Origin: Pandoraea terrae
GTDB taxonomy: Bacteria; Pseudomonadota; Gammaproteobacteria; Burkholderiales; Burkholderiaceae
Reading direction: 5' to 3'
NCBI RefSeq assembly: GCF_902459695.1
Contig: NZ_CABPRZ010000003.1
Coordinates: 310,001 to 374,000, forward strand
DNA length: 64,000 bases
This document shows positions 23,462 to 32,322 of the stretch, piece by piece. The notes beneath the pieces were generated by a model. That model was not told the DNA's origin, ran no database searches, and worked only from the letters and a program-made list of their open reading frames with translations. Made by a program: the position numbers and the translations under genes. How positions within the stretch are numbered: position 1 is the first letter of the stretch; each line of letters opens with the position of its first letter.

Positions 23462-25122
23462 TACCAGCTCCGGAAACGCGCAGGGGGGGCGTACAGCCCG
23501 CCGGACCATTCGACCAGTTCGGCAATGCTTTTGGCGGCCAGCAACTCGCGGCTCGCATCGGCGCGGCGCACGCCGAGATCCTCGGGCAGAACGATCAGGC
23601 CGTCGCGCCGCATCTGCGCCGTTTTCGCGGGGTCGTGCCGCAGACCGATGGGGGTCACGCCCGCGACGGCGGCGATCATCGCGCGACGCTCTTCGAGTGA
23701 GCGTGCCTTGTAGAGATAAGCGATGCCGTCTTCGGTCAACAGATGGGTGACATCGTCGCCGTAGATCATGACCGGTGCGAGCGGCATGCCGCTTTGCTTC
23801 GCGACAGACACGGCGTCGAGCGTGTCGACGAAGGTCGGCTTGCCGCCTTCCTGGAACGTTTCCACCATCTGCACGACGAGTTTCCTGCCGCGCTCGAGCA
23901 TCGTCACGGGTTCCGTCATGTCGAGCCATGCGGGCGTGGCATGGCGGCGTCCGCGCGGATCGTGCCCCATGTTCGGCGCACCGCCGAAGCCGGCGAGACG
24001 ACCGCGTGTTACCGTCGACGAATGCCCGTCGCCGTCGATCTGCAGTGTTGCGCCGATAAACAGGTCGACCGCGTATTGTCCCGCCAACTGGCAGAGCATA
24101 CGGTTCGAACGCAGCGAACCGTCCGGACCGGTGAAGAAAATATCCGGACGCGCTGCGACATAACGCTCCATGCCCAATTCGGTGCCGAAACAATGCACGC
24201 TCTCGACCCAGCCCGATTCGATCGCGGGGATCAGCGTGGGATGCGGATTGAGGGTCCAGTTGCGGCAGATCTTGCCCTTGAGCCCGAGCCGTTCGCCGTA
24301 CGTCGGCAGAATCAGTTCGATGGCCGCCGTGTTGAAGCCGATGCCGTGATTGAGCGACTGCACGTTGTGCCGCTCATAGATGCCCCGGATTGCCATCATC
24401 GCCATCAGCACGTGGACTGGCTTGATCAGGCGCGGATCGCGGGTAAACAGCGGTTCGATATAGAACGGCTGGTCCGCGACCACGACGAAATCAACCCAGG
24501 AAGCGGGAATGTCCACCCGTGGCAGATCCGTGACATCGTCAACGAGTTCATTGACCTGCACGATCACGATGCCATCGGAAAACGCGGCCGGCTCGATCAG
24601 GGCCGGCGTGTCTTCGGTGCTGGGTCCGGTATAGATGTTGCCGTGACGGTCCGCCATGAAACCGGCGGCGAGCACGACGTTCGGGATCAGGTCGACCACG
24701 AGCCGCGCGTAGAGCTCGATATAGGTGTGGATCGCGCCGATCTCGAGTTGACCATCGGCCAGCAATTGGCTGATGCGCAGGCTTTGGGGGCCTGCGAACG
24801 AGAAGTCCAGCTTGCGGGCGATACCGGCCTCGAACAGGTCGAGGTGTTCGGCGCGGCCCACACTCGGCATGATCATGTGCAGATCGTGCAGGCGCTCGGG
24901 ATTGACCTGCGCGAGCGAGCGCGACAGGAAATCGGCCTGCTTCTGGTTATTGCCTTCAAGCACGACGCGATCGCCGGGCGCAATCAGCGCTTCAAGCGCG
25001 GCGACGATATCCTGCGTGGGAATCACGACGCCGTCGGTGATCTTGCGTGCTTTGTCGAGACGGCGTTGTTTCTCGTCGCGTCGCCGGCGCCATTGGGCGG
25101 GGATGGGGGACGTGGCTTGCAT
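23461..25122 (-). CDS. mdcA: Malonate decarboxylase alpha subunit MdcA (acetyl-S-ACP:malonate ACP transferase)
   Basis: A 553-residue CoA-transferase-like subunit that exchanges acetyl for malonyl on MdcC, so that malonate is activated at no ATP cost. Family segments: KITDGVVIPTQDIVAALEAL, VLEGNNQKQADFLSRSL, AGFMADRHGNIYTGPSTEDT and FGGAPNMGHDPRGRRHATPA. In-frame ATGs occur at 25158, 25146 and 25122. Only the last has a good Shine-Dalgarno (CGGAG) and it gives the usual family length of about 550. First gene of the mdcABCDE-madLM-mdcGH operon, divergent from mdcR. Confidence 0.94.
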   Translation of the reverse strand: MQATSPIPAQWRRRRDEKQRRLDKARKITDGVVIPTQDIVAALEALIAPGDRVVLEGNNQKQADFLSRSLAQVNPERLHDLHMIMPSVGRAEHLDLFEAGIARKLDFSFAGPQSLRISQLLADGQLEIGAIHTYIELYARLVVDLIPNVVLAAGFMADRHGNIYTGPSTEDTPALIEPAAFSDGIVIVQVNELVDDVTDLPRVDIPASWVDFVVVADQPFYIEPLFTRDPRLIKPVHVLMAMMAIRGIYERHNVQSLNHGIGFNTAAIELILPTYGERLGLKGKICRNWTLNPHPTLIPAIESGWVESVHCFGTELGMERYVAARPDIFFTGPDGSLRSNRMLCQLAGQYAVDLFIGATLQIDGDGHSSTVTRGRLAGFGGAPNMGHDPRGRRHATPAWLDMTEPVTMLERGRKLVVQMVETFQEGGKPTFVDTLDAVSVAKQSGMPLAPVMIYGDDVTHLLTEDGIAYLYKARSLEERRAMIAAVAGVTPIGLRHDPAKTAQMRRDGLIVLPEDLGVRRADASRELLAAKSIAELVEWSGGLYAPPARFRSW

Positions 25123-25193
25123 TCGGGGGCTCCGGCTGTCGTTCATCGTTAGCATCAAACGTAAGCCCTTGCGCAGCGCGTTTCAATCAACCT

Positions 25194-25230
25194 AAACGTC
25201 GTTTCGTTAACCCGGCGTTAATGACATAAT
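25194..25230. promoter_or_regulatory. mdcA-mdcR intergenic control region
   Basis: The divergent region contains the palindrome AAACG-T-CGTTT (25194-25204), then two direct copies of CGTTAA (25205-25210 and 25216-25221) eleven bases apart, about one helical turn. A possible -10 CATAAT for mdcR is at 25225-25230. These are candidate MdcR contacts. Confidence 0.4.
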
Positions 25231-25315
25231 CGTCGGCATGGGAAAATTCCCGCCTATCGAGCTCGCCAGACGAGCGGGCGGCCGGCAAGGAGGCACAAGG
25301 GGAGGCGCACGAGAG

Positions 25316-26221
25316 ATGGCGATCGACGAAGACATCACGCTCAGGAAACTGGAAGTGTTCCAGGCGTTCATGAAGCTGGGCAATATGGCGCGGGTGTCGG
25401 AAGCGCTCGGTCAGAGCACGGTCAGCGTGCACCGGGCGCTGCACTCGCTGGAGGGGGGCCTTCGCTGTCCGCTGTTCAAGCGCGACGGCCGCAAGCTGAT
25501 TCCCTTGTCGACGGCGTACGTGTTTCTGGAGCACGCCGAACGCATCTTGCGCGACTGCGAGGACGGCATCCGCCGCACGCGCGAGACGGCCGGCTTCACC
25601 GCCACGCGCCTGAAGATCGGCGGGCTCTACTCGATGACGGTGCGCACCATTCCGCAATTGCTCGTCGGGCTGAAGACGCGCCGGTCGTCGCTCGATATCG
25701 ACCTGACGCTCGGCTCGAACCGGGAACTGCTGCATAAACTGCAGGAGGGCCAGCTGGACGCCATTGTCATCGCATTGAGCGAGCCGCTGCGCAATCCCGA
25801 CTTGCTCGAGGTGCCGATGTTCGACGATGACATCATGTTCGCGGCGCCGCTCGGCTCACCCTATGCGCAGCATACGAACATCGACTTGCTGGCGTTGCGT
25901 GCCGAGCGCTTCGTGTCCCTGAGCGACGAGTTCGCCACCTACCACGACTTCACGAGCGCGTTTGCGCGGGCGGGTTTTGCGCCGGAAATCGCGATGCGGG
26001 TGGGGGACATTTTTTCGTTGATGAACCTGGTGAGCAATGGCATCGGGTACGCCTTGCTGCCGCGCCGCGTTGCCGATTTCAGTCCGAAAGTGCAGTTGAT
26101 CCCGTTGGCTGAGCGCTACGCCATCAGCCAGCACATCGTGCTCGTGATCCAGCGCAAGCGTGAGCGTGATCCGAACCTCCTCGCGCTCTCGGCCGAGTGC
26201 CGAATGATCGCCGAACGTTGA
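25316..26221 (+). CDS. mdcR: LysR-family malonate regulator MdcR
   Basis: A 301-residue LysR regulator divergent from mdcA. The DNA-binding domain is atypical of most LysR proteins (LRKLEVFQAFMKLGNMARVS, STVSVHRALHSLEGGL), as in known MdcR proteins, and the effector domain has ATRLKIGGLYSMTVRTIPQL. By position it should activate the mdc operon in response to malonate. The ATG at 25316 is preceded by GGGGAGG; an ATG at 25238 would add 26 residues not typical of the family. Confidence 0.92.
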   Translation: MAIDEDITLRKLEVFQAFMKLGNMARVSEALGQSTVSVHRALHSLEGGLRCPLFKRDGRKLIPLSTAYVFLEHAERILRDCEDGIRRTRETAGFTATRLKIGGLYSMTVRTIPQLLVGLKTRRSSLDIDLTLGSNRELLHKLQEGQLDAIVIALSEPLRNPDLLEVPMFDDDIMFAAPLGSPYAQHTNIDLLALRAERFVSLSDEFATYHDFTSAFARAGFAPEIAMRVGDIFSLMNLVSNGIGYALLPRRVADFSPKVQLIPLAERYAISQHIVLVIQRKRERDPNLLALSAECRMIAER

Positions 26222-26297
26222 TCGCTGATCGAGCGCGGCACCCGCTCGCGCTGCGGCGCTTTGCGGATCTCCGCCCCCGGCCGGACGAATACGCTAA

Positions 26298-26316
26298 CAT
26301 TACTGTCGCAGTAATG
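26298..26316. promoter_or_regulatory. Palindromic operator upstream of the amidase gene
   Basis: CATTACTG-TCG-CAGTAATG is a perfect 8-bp inverted repeat about 95 bases before the amidase start. The size and spacing suit a TetR- or MarR-type dimer. No gene for such a regulator is nearby, so the binder may be encoded elsewhere. Confidence 0.5.
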
Positions 26317-26411
26317 AACTGCCGTGCAGGTTGATTGAAGCAGGGTTCGGTTGGCCCTAACGTTGTCTCCAGGATAGTGACGCTCGATCACATACCGACA
26401 AAGGAGACGAC

Positions 26412-28040
26412 ATGAAAGAGGAGACGCGTTCAGGCAATGGCTTGCAAACCAATGAATGTTCCGAAGGGCGGCGCCAGTTTCTCGTCAAAGGCGGAGCGAT
26501 CTCAGGCACGATGCTGGGCGCTGCCGCATTCGCAGGAGTGCCTGGTTTGGTAGCGTCATCCAATGCCGGTGCGGCAACGGCAACGCCGACGGGCGCCGCG
26601 TCGTCCGATATTGTCTCGATGGATGCCGTGACGCTTTCGCGCGCCATCAAGGCACGCAAGGTTTCCTGCCGTGAAACGATGGCGGCCTATCTCGCGCACA
26701 TCGAACGAATCAATCCCAAGGTCAATGCGATCGTTGCGCTGCAGGATGGCGATGCATTGCTCAAGCAGGCCGACGCGCGCGACCGCGAGCTTGCGCGCGG
26801 CGAATATATGGGCTGGATGCACGGTATGCCGCATGCCGTGAAGGACCTCGCGGCGACGGCAGGCATCAGAACCACCTACGGCTCGCCGCTGTTCAAGGAT
26901 AACGTCCCCAAGCATGACGATATTTTCGTCGAGCGTATCAAACGCCAGGGGGCGATCCTCATCGGCAAGACGAATACCCCCGAGTTCGGCCTGGGATCGA
27001 ATTCGTACAACCCGGTCTACGGCACCACGCTCAATGCCTACGATCAAACCCGTATCGCCGGGGGGAGCAGTGGCGGCGCTGCCGTGTCGCTGGCCCTGCA
27101 CCTCGTGCCGGTGGCCGACGGCAGCGACATGATGGGTTCGTTGCGCAATCCCGCTGCCTATAACAATGTTTACGGTTTTCGCCCTTCCGCGGGTTGCGTG
27201 CCGTCGGGTCCCAGCGACGAACTGTTTCTCGGTGACTTGTCCACCAACGGCGCGATGGGCCGTACCGTGACCGACCTCGCGACGCTGCTGTCCACGCAGG
27301 CCGGCTACGATCCTCGGGCGCCGCTGTCGATTCAACAGGACCCGGCGCGTTTTGCGGAACCGCTCAAACGCGACTTTCGCGGCACCCGGGTGGGCTGGCT
27401 TGGCGACCTCCACGGTTACCTGACGATGGAAGCCGGGGTGCTGGACCTGTGCCGCAGTTCGCTGAAAAATTTCGAGGCGATCGGCTGCAAGGTCGAGGAC
27501 GCCGATCTGAATTTTTCGCCGCAACGCCTGTGGCAAACCTGGTTGACGCTGCGCCACGCCTCCGTCGCCGGCAGCAAAGGCGATGCCTACAAGGACCCTG
27601 CCAAACGCGCGCTGATGAAGCCGGAGCTGATTTGGGAGATCGAAGGCGGCCTGAAGCTCAGCGTGCAGGACTATTTCAAGGCGTCGGCCGACCGCAGCGC
27701 CTGGTACAACGCCGTCAACGACCTGTTCAAGCGCTACGATTATCTGCTGCTGCCGACCGCCCAGGTCTTTCCGTTCGATGCCAAGACCCATTGGCCGGCG
27801 AGCATTGCCGGAAAGACAATGGACACGTACCACCGCTGGATGGAGGTGGTCACGCCGGTGTCGTTGGCCGGCTGTCCTGCGATGAGCGTTCCGGTCGGCT
27901 TTGGCGCGCAAGGCTTGCCGATGGGCGTGCAGATTATCGGCAAGCGCCAGGCGGATCTTGCCGTGCTGCAGCTCTCGTATGCCTATGAGCAAGCGACCCA
28001 ATGGGTACAGCGCCGTCCACCGGCGTTACTCCGGGCGTAA
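26412..28040 (+). CDS. Tat-exported amidase (amidase signature family)
   Basis: A 542-residue amidase with an N-terminal twin-arginine signal (RRQFLVKGG followed by a hydrophobic alanine/glycine-rich stretch to about residue 55), so it acts in the periplasm. The amidase-signature catalytic triad is readable: K144 in HAVKDLA, the cis-serine in GGSSGG (about S220), and the nucleophile S243 in MGSLRNPA. The residue usually Gly before GS is Met here. It hydrolyses an amide to acid and ammonia; the substrate is not predictable. An AAGGAGACGAC site precedes the ATG. A single-gene unit with a palindromic operator upstream. Confidence 0.9.
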   Translation: MKEETRSGNGLQTNECSEGRRQFLVKGGAISGTMLGAAAFAGVPGLVASSNAGAATATPTGAASSDIVSMDAVTLSRAIKARKVSCRETMAAYLAHIERINPKVNAIVALQDGDALLKQADARDRELARGEYMGWMHGMPHAVKDLAATAGIRTTYGSPLFKDNVPKHDDIFVERIKRQGAILIGKTNTPEFGLGSNSYNPVYGTTLNAYDQTRIAGGSSGGAAVSLALHLVPVADGSDMMGSLRNPAAYNNVYGFRPSAGCVPSGPSDELFLGDLSTNGAMGRTVTDLATLLSTQAGYDPRAPLSIQQDPARFAEPLKRDFRGTRVGWLGDLHGYLTMEAGVLDLCRSSLKNFEAIGCKVEDADLNFSPQRLWQTWLTLRHASVAGSKGDAYKDPAKRALMKPELIWEIEGGLKLSVQDYFKASADRSAWYNAVNDLFKRYDYLLLPTAQVFPFDAKTHWPASIAGKTMDTYHRWMEVVTPVSLAGCPAMSVPVGFGAQGLPMGVQIIGKRQADLAVLQLSYAYEQATQWVQRRPPALLRA

Positions 28041-28097
28041 TCGGTACCTGTTGGCCTGAAGCGGAGCATCCTGCCGGGGGAGGGGGGGCGTTGCCGG

Positions 28098-28958
28098 TCA
28101 ATGCTGATGCGGGCGCAAGGCGCCGGGTATGCCGCGTTGCGCGGCGCCGCCCGCGGCGAGCCAGGCACGCGTGGCTTCGGCCGCGCGGTCGATCAGGGTG
28201 CCGCACTGCCGGTAGTCGTACGGCGATACGTCGAGCGGACACAGCGGCGGCACGACCGCGATATGCACCTGATCCGCCCACCGTTCGAGATCGATGACAA
28301 GCTGGCGCGCAACCAACAGGCTCAGCGCATGCATGGCGTGTTCGATCGGCCCGCGCGGCGCGCGGCGCGCAGCACAGGCGAAGCCGGCCGGCAGCACGAT
28401 GACGCGCTTGGCGCCCAGGCGGACTGCCGTCGAGACGGGGGTGTTGTTGGCGACGCCGCCGTCGATCAGGGCTCTGCCGGCCACCATGACCGGCGGGAAC
28501 ACCCCCGGAATCGCGGTGCTCGCCATGACCGCGTCGACGGCCAGACCGTCCGACATCACGACTTCGTTGCCGGAGTCCATGTCGGTCGCGACGATATGTA
28601 TCGGCACGCCGGCATCCTCGAGGCGCCTGTCTTCGAAATGCGTACGTAGCAGCTTTCGCAGCGCAACACCGTCGACGAAATGATCTCGCCGGCCGCGTAG
28701 GGCCGACAACATTGACAGCCATGACCACGGCATCACATGCTCACGCCGGATACCGCGCCACACCGCTGCCAGTGCCGCTGCGCCGTCGGAATGGGGGGAG
28801 AACGCAAAATAGGCGCCGTTGATTGCGCCGGCCGACGCGCCGACGATCAGATCGGGTTTGATGCCAGCAGCCACGAGTTCGCCCAGCATGCCGACCTCGA
28901 TCGCGCCCAAACTGCCGCCGCCGGCAAACACGAACGCAGTGATATCGTTGGTTCCCAT
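28098..28958 (-). CDS. Patatin-like phospholipase
   Basis: A 286-residue cytosolic lipid acyl hydrolase of the patatin family. The oxyanion-hole loop is FAGGGSLG (residues 11-18), the nucleophile S42 sits in GASAG, and the catalytic aspartate is in LIDGGVANNT. Family members hydrolyse phospholipids or other acyl esters. AAGGAGG precedes the ATG at 28958, which rules out the longer frame to 29000. Convergent with the amidase gene. Confidence 0.93.
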   Translation of the reverse strand: MGTNDITAFVFAGGGSLGAIEVGMLGELVAAGIKPDLIVGASAGAINGAYFAFSPHSDGAAALAAVWRGIRREHVMPWSWLSMLSALRGRRDHFVDGVALRKLLRTHFEDRRLEDAGVPIHIVATDMDSGNEVVMSDGLAVDAVMASTAIPGVFPPVMVAGRALIDGGVANNTPVSTAVRLGAKRVIVLPAGFACAARRAPRGPIEHAMHALSLLVARQLVIDLERWADQVHIAVVPPLCPLDVSPYDYRQCGTLIDRAAEATRAWLAAGGAAQRGIPGALRPHQH

Positions 28959-29297
28959 CGCGCCTCCTTGACCTTCAAGGGCAGCCACCGCACACGACAT
29001 CCGCCGGTGTCATCACAGTCTACGCGTTTTTCTGCTTTAGCCGTTTGGCTGGCAGGTCTCCTCAGACCAGTAGCCGCAGTGCGAGCCCTGCCATACCGCA
29101 AAGTTCAAATGCGAGATGGCAATGTGAAATAGCGATCGAATATCGGTATTGTGCCGCTCGCGCAAACTCGCGTTATCACCCCGGAGTCGGGTATTATCCG
29201 CGCGGATGCGTCGCACTGAGGTTCGATCCTGGCGGCAATCGAATCTCAACGCATCCGCAGACCTTGCTGCCGGCTTCGATTGACGATTGGGAAGAGA
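28959..29297. other. Intergenic region, no gene seen
   Basis: About 340 bases between the divergent patatin and DUF4337 genes. It must hold both promoters, but no -10/-35 pair stands out and no conserved RNA or coding sequence is recognisable. Short open frames here lack ribosome-binding sites. Confidence 0.4.
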
Positions 29298-29870
29298 ATG
29301 TCAGAAGAATTTCACGTACACGGTGCCCACGACCATGTGCTTGAGCACGCGGCCGAAGTTGGACATGCCGACAGCTTTGCGGGCCGCATCGCGGTGATGA
29401 CGGCCATCCTGTCCACCGCCGGCGCAGTCTTCGGCTACCAGGGCGGCGCGACCCAAAACGAGGCGCTGCTCCTCAAGAACGAAGCGGCCATCCACAAGAC
29501 CGAAGCGGCCAACCAATGGGCTTACTACCAGGCGAAGGGGCAGAAGCAGGCCATCGCGGAACTGACGGCACAGTTGCCTGGCGTTGATCAGGCAGCCGCC
29601 AAGCGGGAGGCGTCGCGCTACGCGGCGGAGAAGGAGGCCATCCGTCAGAAAGCTGAGGCGCAAGAGCAGGAGGCGCGGGCGGCGGATAACGCCAGTGAGC
29701 TGGCCGTTCACCGTCATCATCGTTGGGCGCAAGCGATGGTCGCGGTCCAGGTTTCCATCGCGCTTGCGGCAATCACATTGCTTACGCGGCGCAGATGGTT
29801 GTACATCGCCTCGTGTGGCGTCGGCGCGCTCGGCGGTGTCCTCGCAGTGCTTTCGGCAATTCACGTCTAA
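29298..29870 (+). CDS. DUF4337 membrane protein
   Basis: A 190-residue protein of the DUF4337 type. The N-terminal part has a histidine-rich stretch and a hydrophobic segment (about residues 33-50). The middle (about 60-140) is a long charged coiled coil, and two transmembrane helices close the protein (AQAMVAVQVSIALAAITLL and the last 25 residues). It is anchored in the inner membrane with the coiled coil on one side. Function unknown. GGGAAGAG precedes the ATG at 29298. Confidence 0.8.
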   Translation: MSEEFHVHGAHDHVLEHAAEVGHADSFAGRIAVMTAILSTAGAVFGYQGGATQNEALLLKNEAAIHKTEAANQWAYYQAKGQKQAIAELTAQLPGVDQAAAKREASRYAAEKEAIRQKAEAQEQEARAADNASELAVHRHHRWAQAMVAVQVSIALAAITLLTRRRWLYIASCGVGALGGVLAVLSAIHV

Positions 29871-29918
29871 ACTGGGAGTGAGACGGCGATCGTGCCGTTG
29901 ACAAAAACCTCCGATCTG

Positions 29919-29941
29919 GAAGGGGCGCGACGCGCCCCTTC
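29919..29941. repeat. GC-rich palindrome between DUF4337 and DUF1810 genes
   Basis: GAAGGGGCGCG-A-CGCGCCCCTTC is an 11-1-11 palindrome just after the DUF4337 gene. It can fold as a strong stem but has no T-tract, so it may be a Rho-assisted or weak terminator. Confidence 0.5.
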
Positions 29942-29991
29942 TTCGTGGTGGACGTGGCACCCTGCCGCGATCGATATGGATGGAGGATGGC

Positions 29992-30411
29992 ATGGACGAT
30001 CCTTATGACCTTCAACGTTTCATCGACGCGCAGGACCCGGTGTACGCGCAGGTATGCGATGAACTGCGCGACGGGCATAAGCGGAGCCACTGGATGTGGT
30101 TCGTGTTTCCGCAGATTCAGGGACTCGGGGGAAGCGCAATGGCGCAGCGATTCGCGATTGCTTCGCTGGAAGAGGCCGAGGCCTATCTGCGCCATCCCAT
30201 ACTCGGCGAGCGGCTGCGGGAGTGCACGCGGCTGGTCAACCTCGTCGAAGGGCGATCGATCGAAGCGATTTTCGGATATCCGGATTTTCTGAAGTTTCGT
30301 TCGTCGATGAGCTTGTTCTCGCGTGCCGCCCGCGACAACGACGTATTCACGCAGGCTTTGCAAAAGTACTTCGATGGCGTACCGGATCCGCTGACGTTGC
30401 AGCGGGTCTGA
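29992..30411 (+). CDS. DUF1810 family protein
   Basis: A 139-residue soluble protein of the conserved DUF1810 family. The signature RSHWMWFVFPQIQGLGGSAM and the region KFRSSMSLFSRAA are unmistakable. Its molecular function is not known; members are sometimes mislabelled calpastatin. The ATG at 29992 has TGGAGG just upstream; an earlier ATG at 29980 is less well spaced. Confidence 0.88.
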   Translation: MDDPYDLQRFIDAQDPVYAQVCDELRDGHKRSHWMWFVFPQIQGLGGSAMAQRFAIASLEEAEAYLRHPILGERLRECTRLVNLVEGRSIEAIFGYPDFLKFRSSMSLFSRAARDNDVFTQALQKYFDGVPDPLTLQRV

Positions 30412-30471
30412 GTTACCTTTGGCGCGCCGCCGAGCCTTGCGAGCCGGAGGCGGCGCGTAGCCGAGCGCCTG

Positions 30472-30777
30472 CTATCTCCATTTCTTTCCAAGATCCTCGA
30501 GCCCGGCTTTTTGGATGTCTTCCGGGAGCATCACGACGCGAAATTCGCAGTCGGCATTGAATTTCAGAAACCAGGGTTCTGCCAGCGCGGGAACTCCCGA
30601 CGGATCGTCGAGATTCACGATGAGTACTGCGCCGCGTGTGCCGTTCTGTTCGGTAAAGTAGGCGGCCTCGGGCTTTATCTCGTCGAGTATCTTCGCCATC
30701 ACGTCTCCGATCGTGCCTTCGCGCACAAAAGTGTTGAATGGCTCGTGGGGAATCCGTATGTTGAGAAGCATGCGCAT
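30472..30777 (-). CDS. Conserved small protein, function unknown
   Basis: A 101-residue protein (MRMLLNIRIPHEPFNTFVRE). Sequences like this occur widely in proteobacteria and are sometimes annotated 'panthothenate synthetase', without experimental basis that I know of. It looks like a single alpha/beta domain of ferredoxin-like type. Three consecutive in-frame ATGs (30783, 30777, 30771) follow AGGAGG; the second is ideally spaced. Convergent with the DUF1810 gene. Confidence 0.75.
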   Translation of the reverse strand: MRMLLNIRIPHEPFNTFVREGTIGDVMAKILDEIKPEAAYFTEQNGTRGAVLIVNLDDPSGVPALAEPWFLKFNADCEFRVVMLPEDIQKAGLEDLGKKWR

Positions 30778-31030
30778 GATCATCCTCCTGGTGGGCGCCG
30801 AAACGGCCTCTTAAGGATAGATGCTTTGCGCAGGTTCCCAAGGTATTCTGCACGCATTGAACCGGACGGTCACATGCCCGGCGACTGACGGGTTCGCAAG
30901 CAGCCCGGCAGGTCTTCCATTTGCCGTTCGTTGCTGATTCCCTGAAAACGCATCTTCGCGCCTATTCGGGGTAGGATTGCGGCAGACAGCATGCCACGTC
31001 CGAGCATGCGCGTTCTTCCAGGAGACGAAC

Positions 31031-32158
31031 TTGCCAAGTCTAATACCTGACGTCGATCCCGATGGGCTTCTCGAATACTCCGTTGTCTACACCGACCGCG
31101 CGATAAACCATATGTCGCAGGCCTTCCAGGGTGTGATGCGAGATATTTCAGGCATATTGAAGCAAGTCTATAACGCTCGCTCGGCCGTGATCGTTCCCGG
31201 CAGCGGCACCTTCGGCATGGAAGCGGTGGCGCGGCAGTTTGCGACGGGCAAGCAATGTCTTGTCATCCGCAACGGATGGTTCAGTTTCCGCTGGAGCCAG
31301 ATTTTCGAGATGGGTGGCATTCCTTCCGGTGCGCAAGTGCTCAAGGCGCGCCCGGTGACGGACGGCAGGCAAGCGGCCTTCGCCCCGCCGCCGATTGAGG
31401 AGGTGGTTGCCGCGATAAAGGCAAGCAAACCGGATGTGGTATTCGCGCCTCACGTCGAAACCGCGTCCGGCATCATCCTCCCCGATGCGTATATACGCGC
31501 GGCCGCCGACGCGGTGCACGCCGTGGGTGGACTCTTTGTATTGGATTGCATCGCGTCCGGCACGCTCTGGGTCGACATGCAGGCGACTGGCGTGGATATC
31601 CTGATCAGCGCACCGCAAAAGGGCTGGAGCGCGTCGCCGTGTTGCGCCATGGTAATGCTGAGCCCCTTGGCGCGGGAAAGGATCGATGCCACCATCAGCA
31701 CCAGCTTCGCCTGCGATTTGCGCAAGTGGCTGCAGATCATGGAGACCTACGAGCAAGGCGGCTTTGCCTATCATGCCACCATGCCCACCGATGCCTTGGC
31801 GGTCCTGCGTAACGTGATGCAGGAGACAGCGGCGTACGGCTTCGACAAAGTCCGTGCGGAGCAACTGGCGCTAGGAGAGAAGGTGCGCGCACTGCTGGCC
31901 GCAAAAGGTTTCAGGAGCGTGGCGGCGAAAGGCTTCGAGGCGCCGGGCGTGATCGTCAGCTATACCGACGACGACGCCATCCAGTCGGGCAAGAAATTTG
32001 CGGCGGCGGGACTGCAAGTCGCGGCGGGCGTTCCGCTGAAGTGCGACGAGCCGGACGATTTCAAGACCTTTCGCATCGGGCTGTTCGGCCTGGACAAGTT
32101 GCATAACATCGATCGTACGGTGGGAAGCCTGGAAAAGGTGCTCAACGGGATCGCGTAA
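31031..32158 (+). CDS. Class V aminotransferase (alanine/serine-glyoxylate aminotransferase-like)
   Basis: A 375-residue fold-type I PLP enzyme. Landmarks are VIVPGSGTFGMEAV, the cofactor aspartate in FVLDCIASG and the Schiff-base lysine in ISAPQKGWSASPCC. These fit the alanine/serine-glyoxylate aminotransferase group. No ATG is well placed: AGGAGACGAAC stands directly before a TTG at 31031, which starts the family-like sequence, so a TTG start is proposed; ATG codons appear only inside the domain. The gene is alone, followed by the peroxiredoxin gene 164 bases on. Donor and acceptor are unknown. Confidence 0.85.
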   Translation: MPSLIPDVDPDGLLEYSVVYTDRAINHMSQAFQGVMRDISGILKQVYNARSAVIVPGSGTFGMEAVARQFATGKQCLVIRNGWFSFRWSQIFEMGGIPSGAQVLKARPVTDGRQAAFAPPPIEEVVAAIKASKPDVVFAPHVETASGIILPDAYIRAAADAVHAVGGLFVLDCIASGTLWVDMQATGVDILISAPQKGWSASPCCAMVMLSPLARERIDATISTSFACDLRKWLQIMETYEQGGFAYHATMPTDALAVLRNVMQETAAYGFDKVRAEQLALGEKVRALLAAKGFRSVAAKGFEAPGVIVSYTDDDAIQSGKKFAAAGLQVAAGVPLKCDEPDDFKTFRIGLFGLDKLHNIDRTVGSLEKVLNGIA

Positions 32159-32322
32159 GGGGCTCGGCCGCGAAGCGGAAGTGTTGCAACACGGAAATTC
32201 TCGGCCGGGCGTCAAATGAAGCCGGAAATCCGGCGATAACTTGACTACAATTCGAAGGATCAGGCGCCATCGTGCCGTCCGCGGCGGCGTACCCTGATGC
32301 ACCCACCCCATGGAGGCTGAAG

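Noticed and set aside
23743-25152. A 469-codon open frame on the plus strand over mdcA
   Set aside because: Antisense shadow of a clear MdcA gene.
26556-28001. A 481-codon open frame on the minus strand over the amidase
   Set aside because: Antisense shadow of an amidase with intact catalytic triad.
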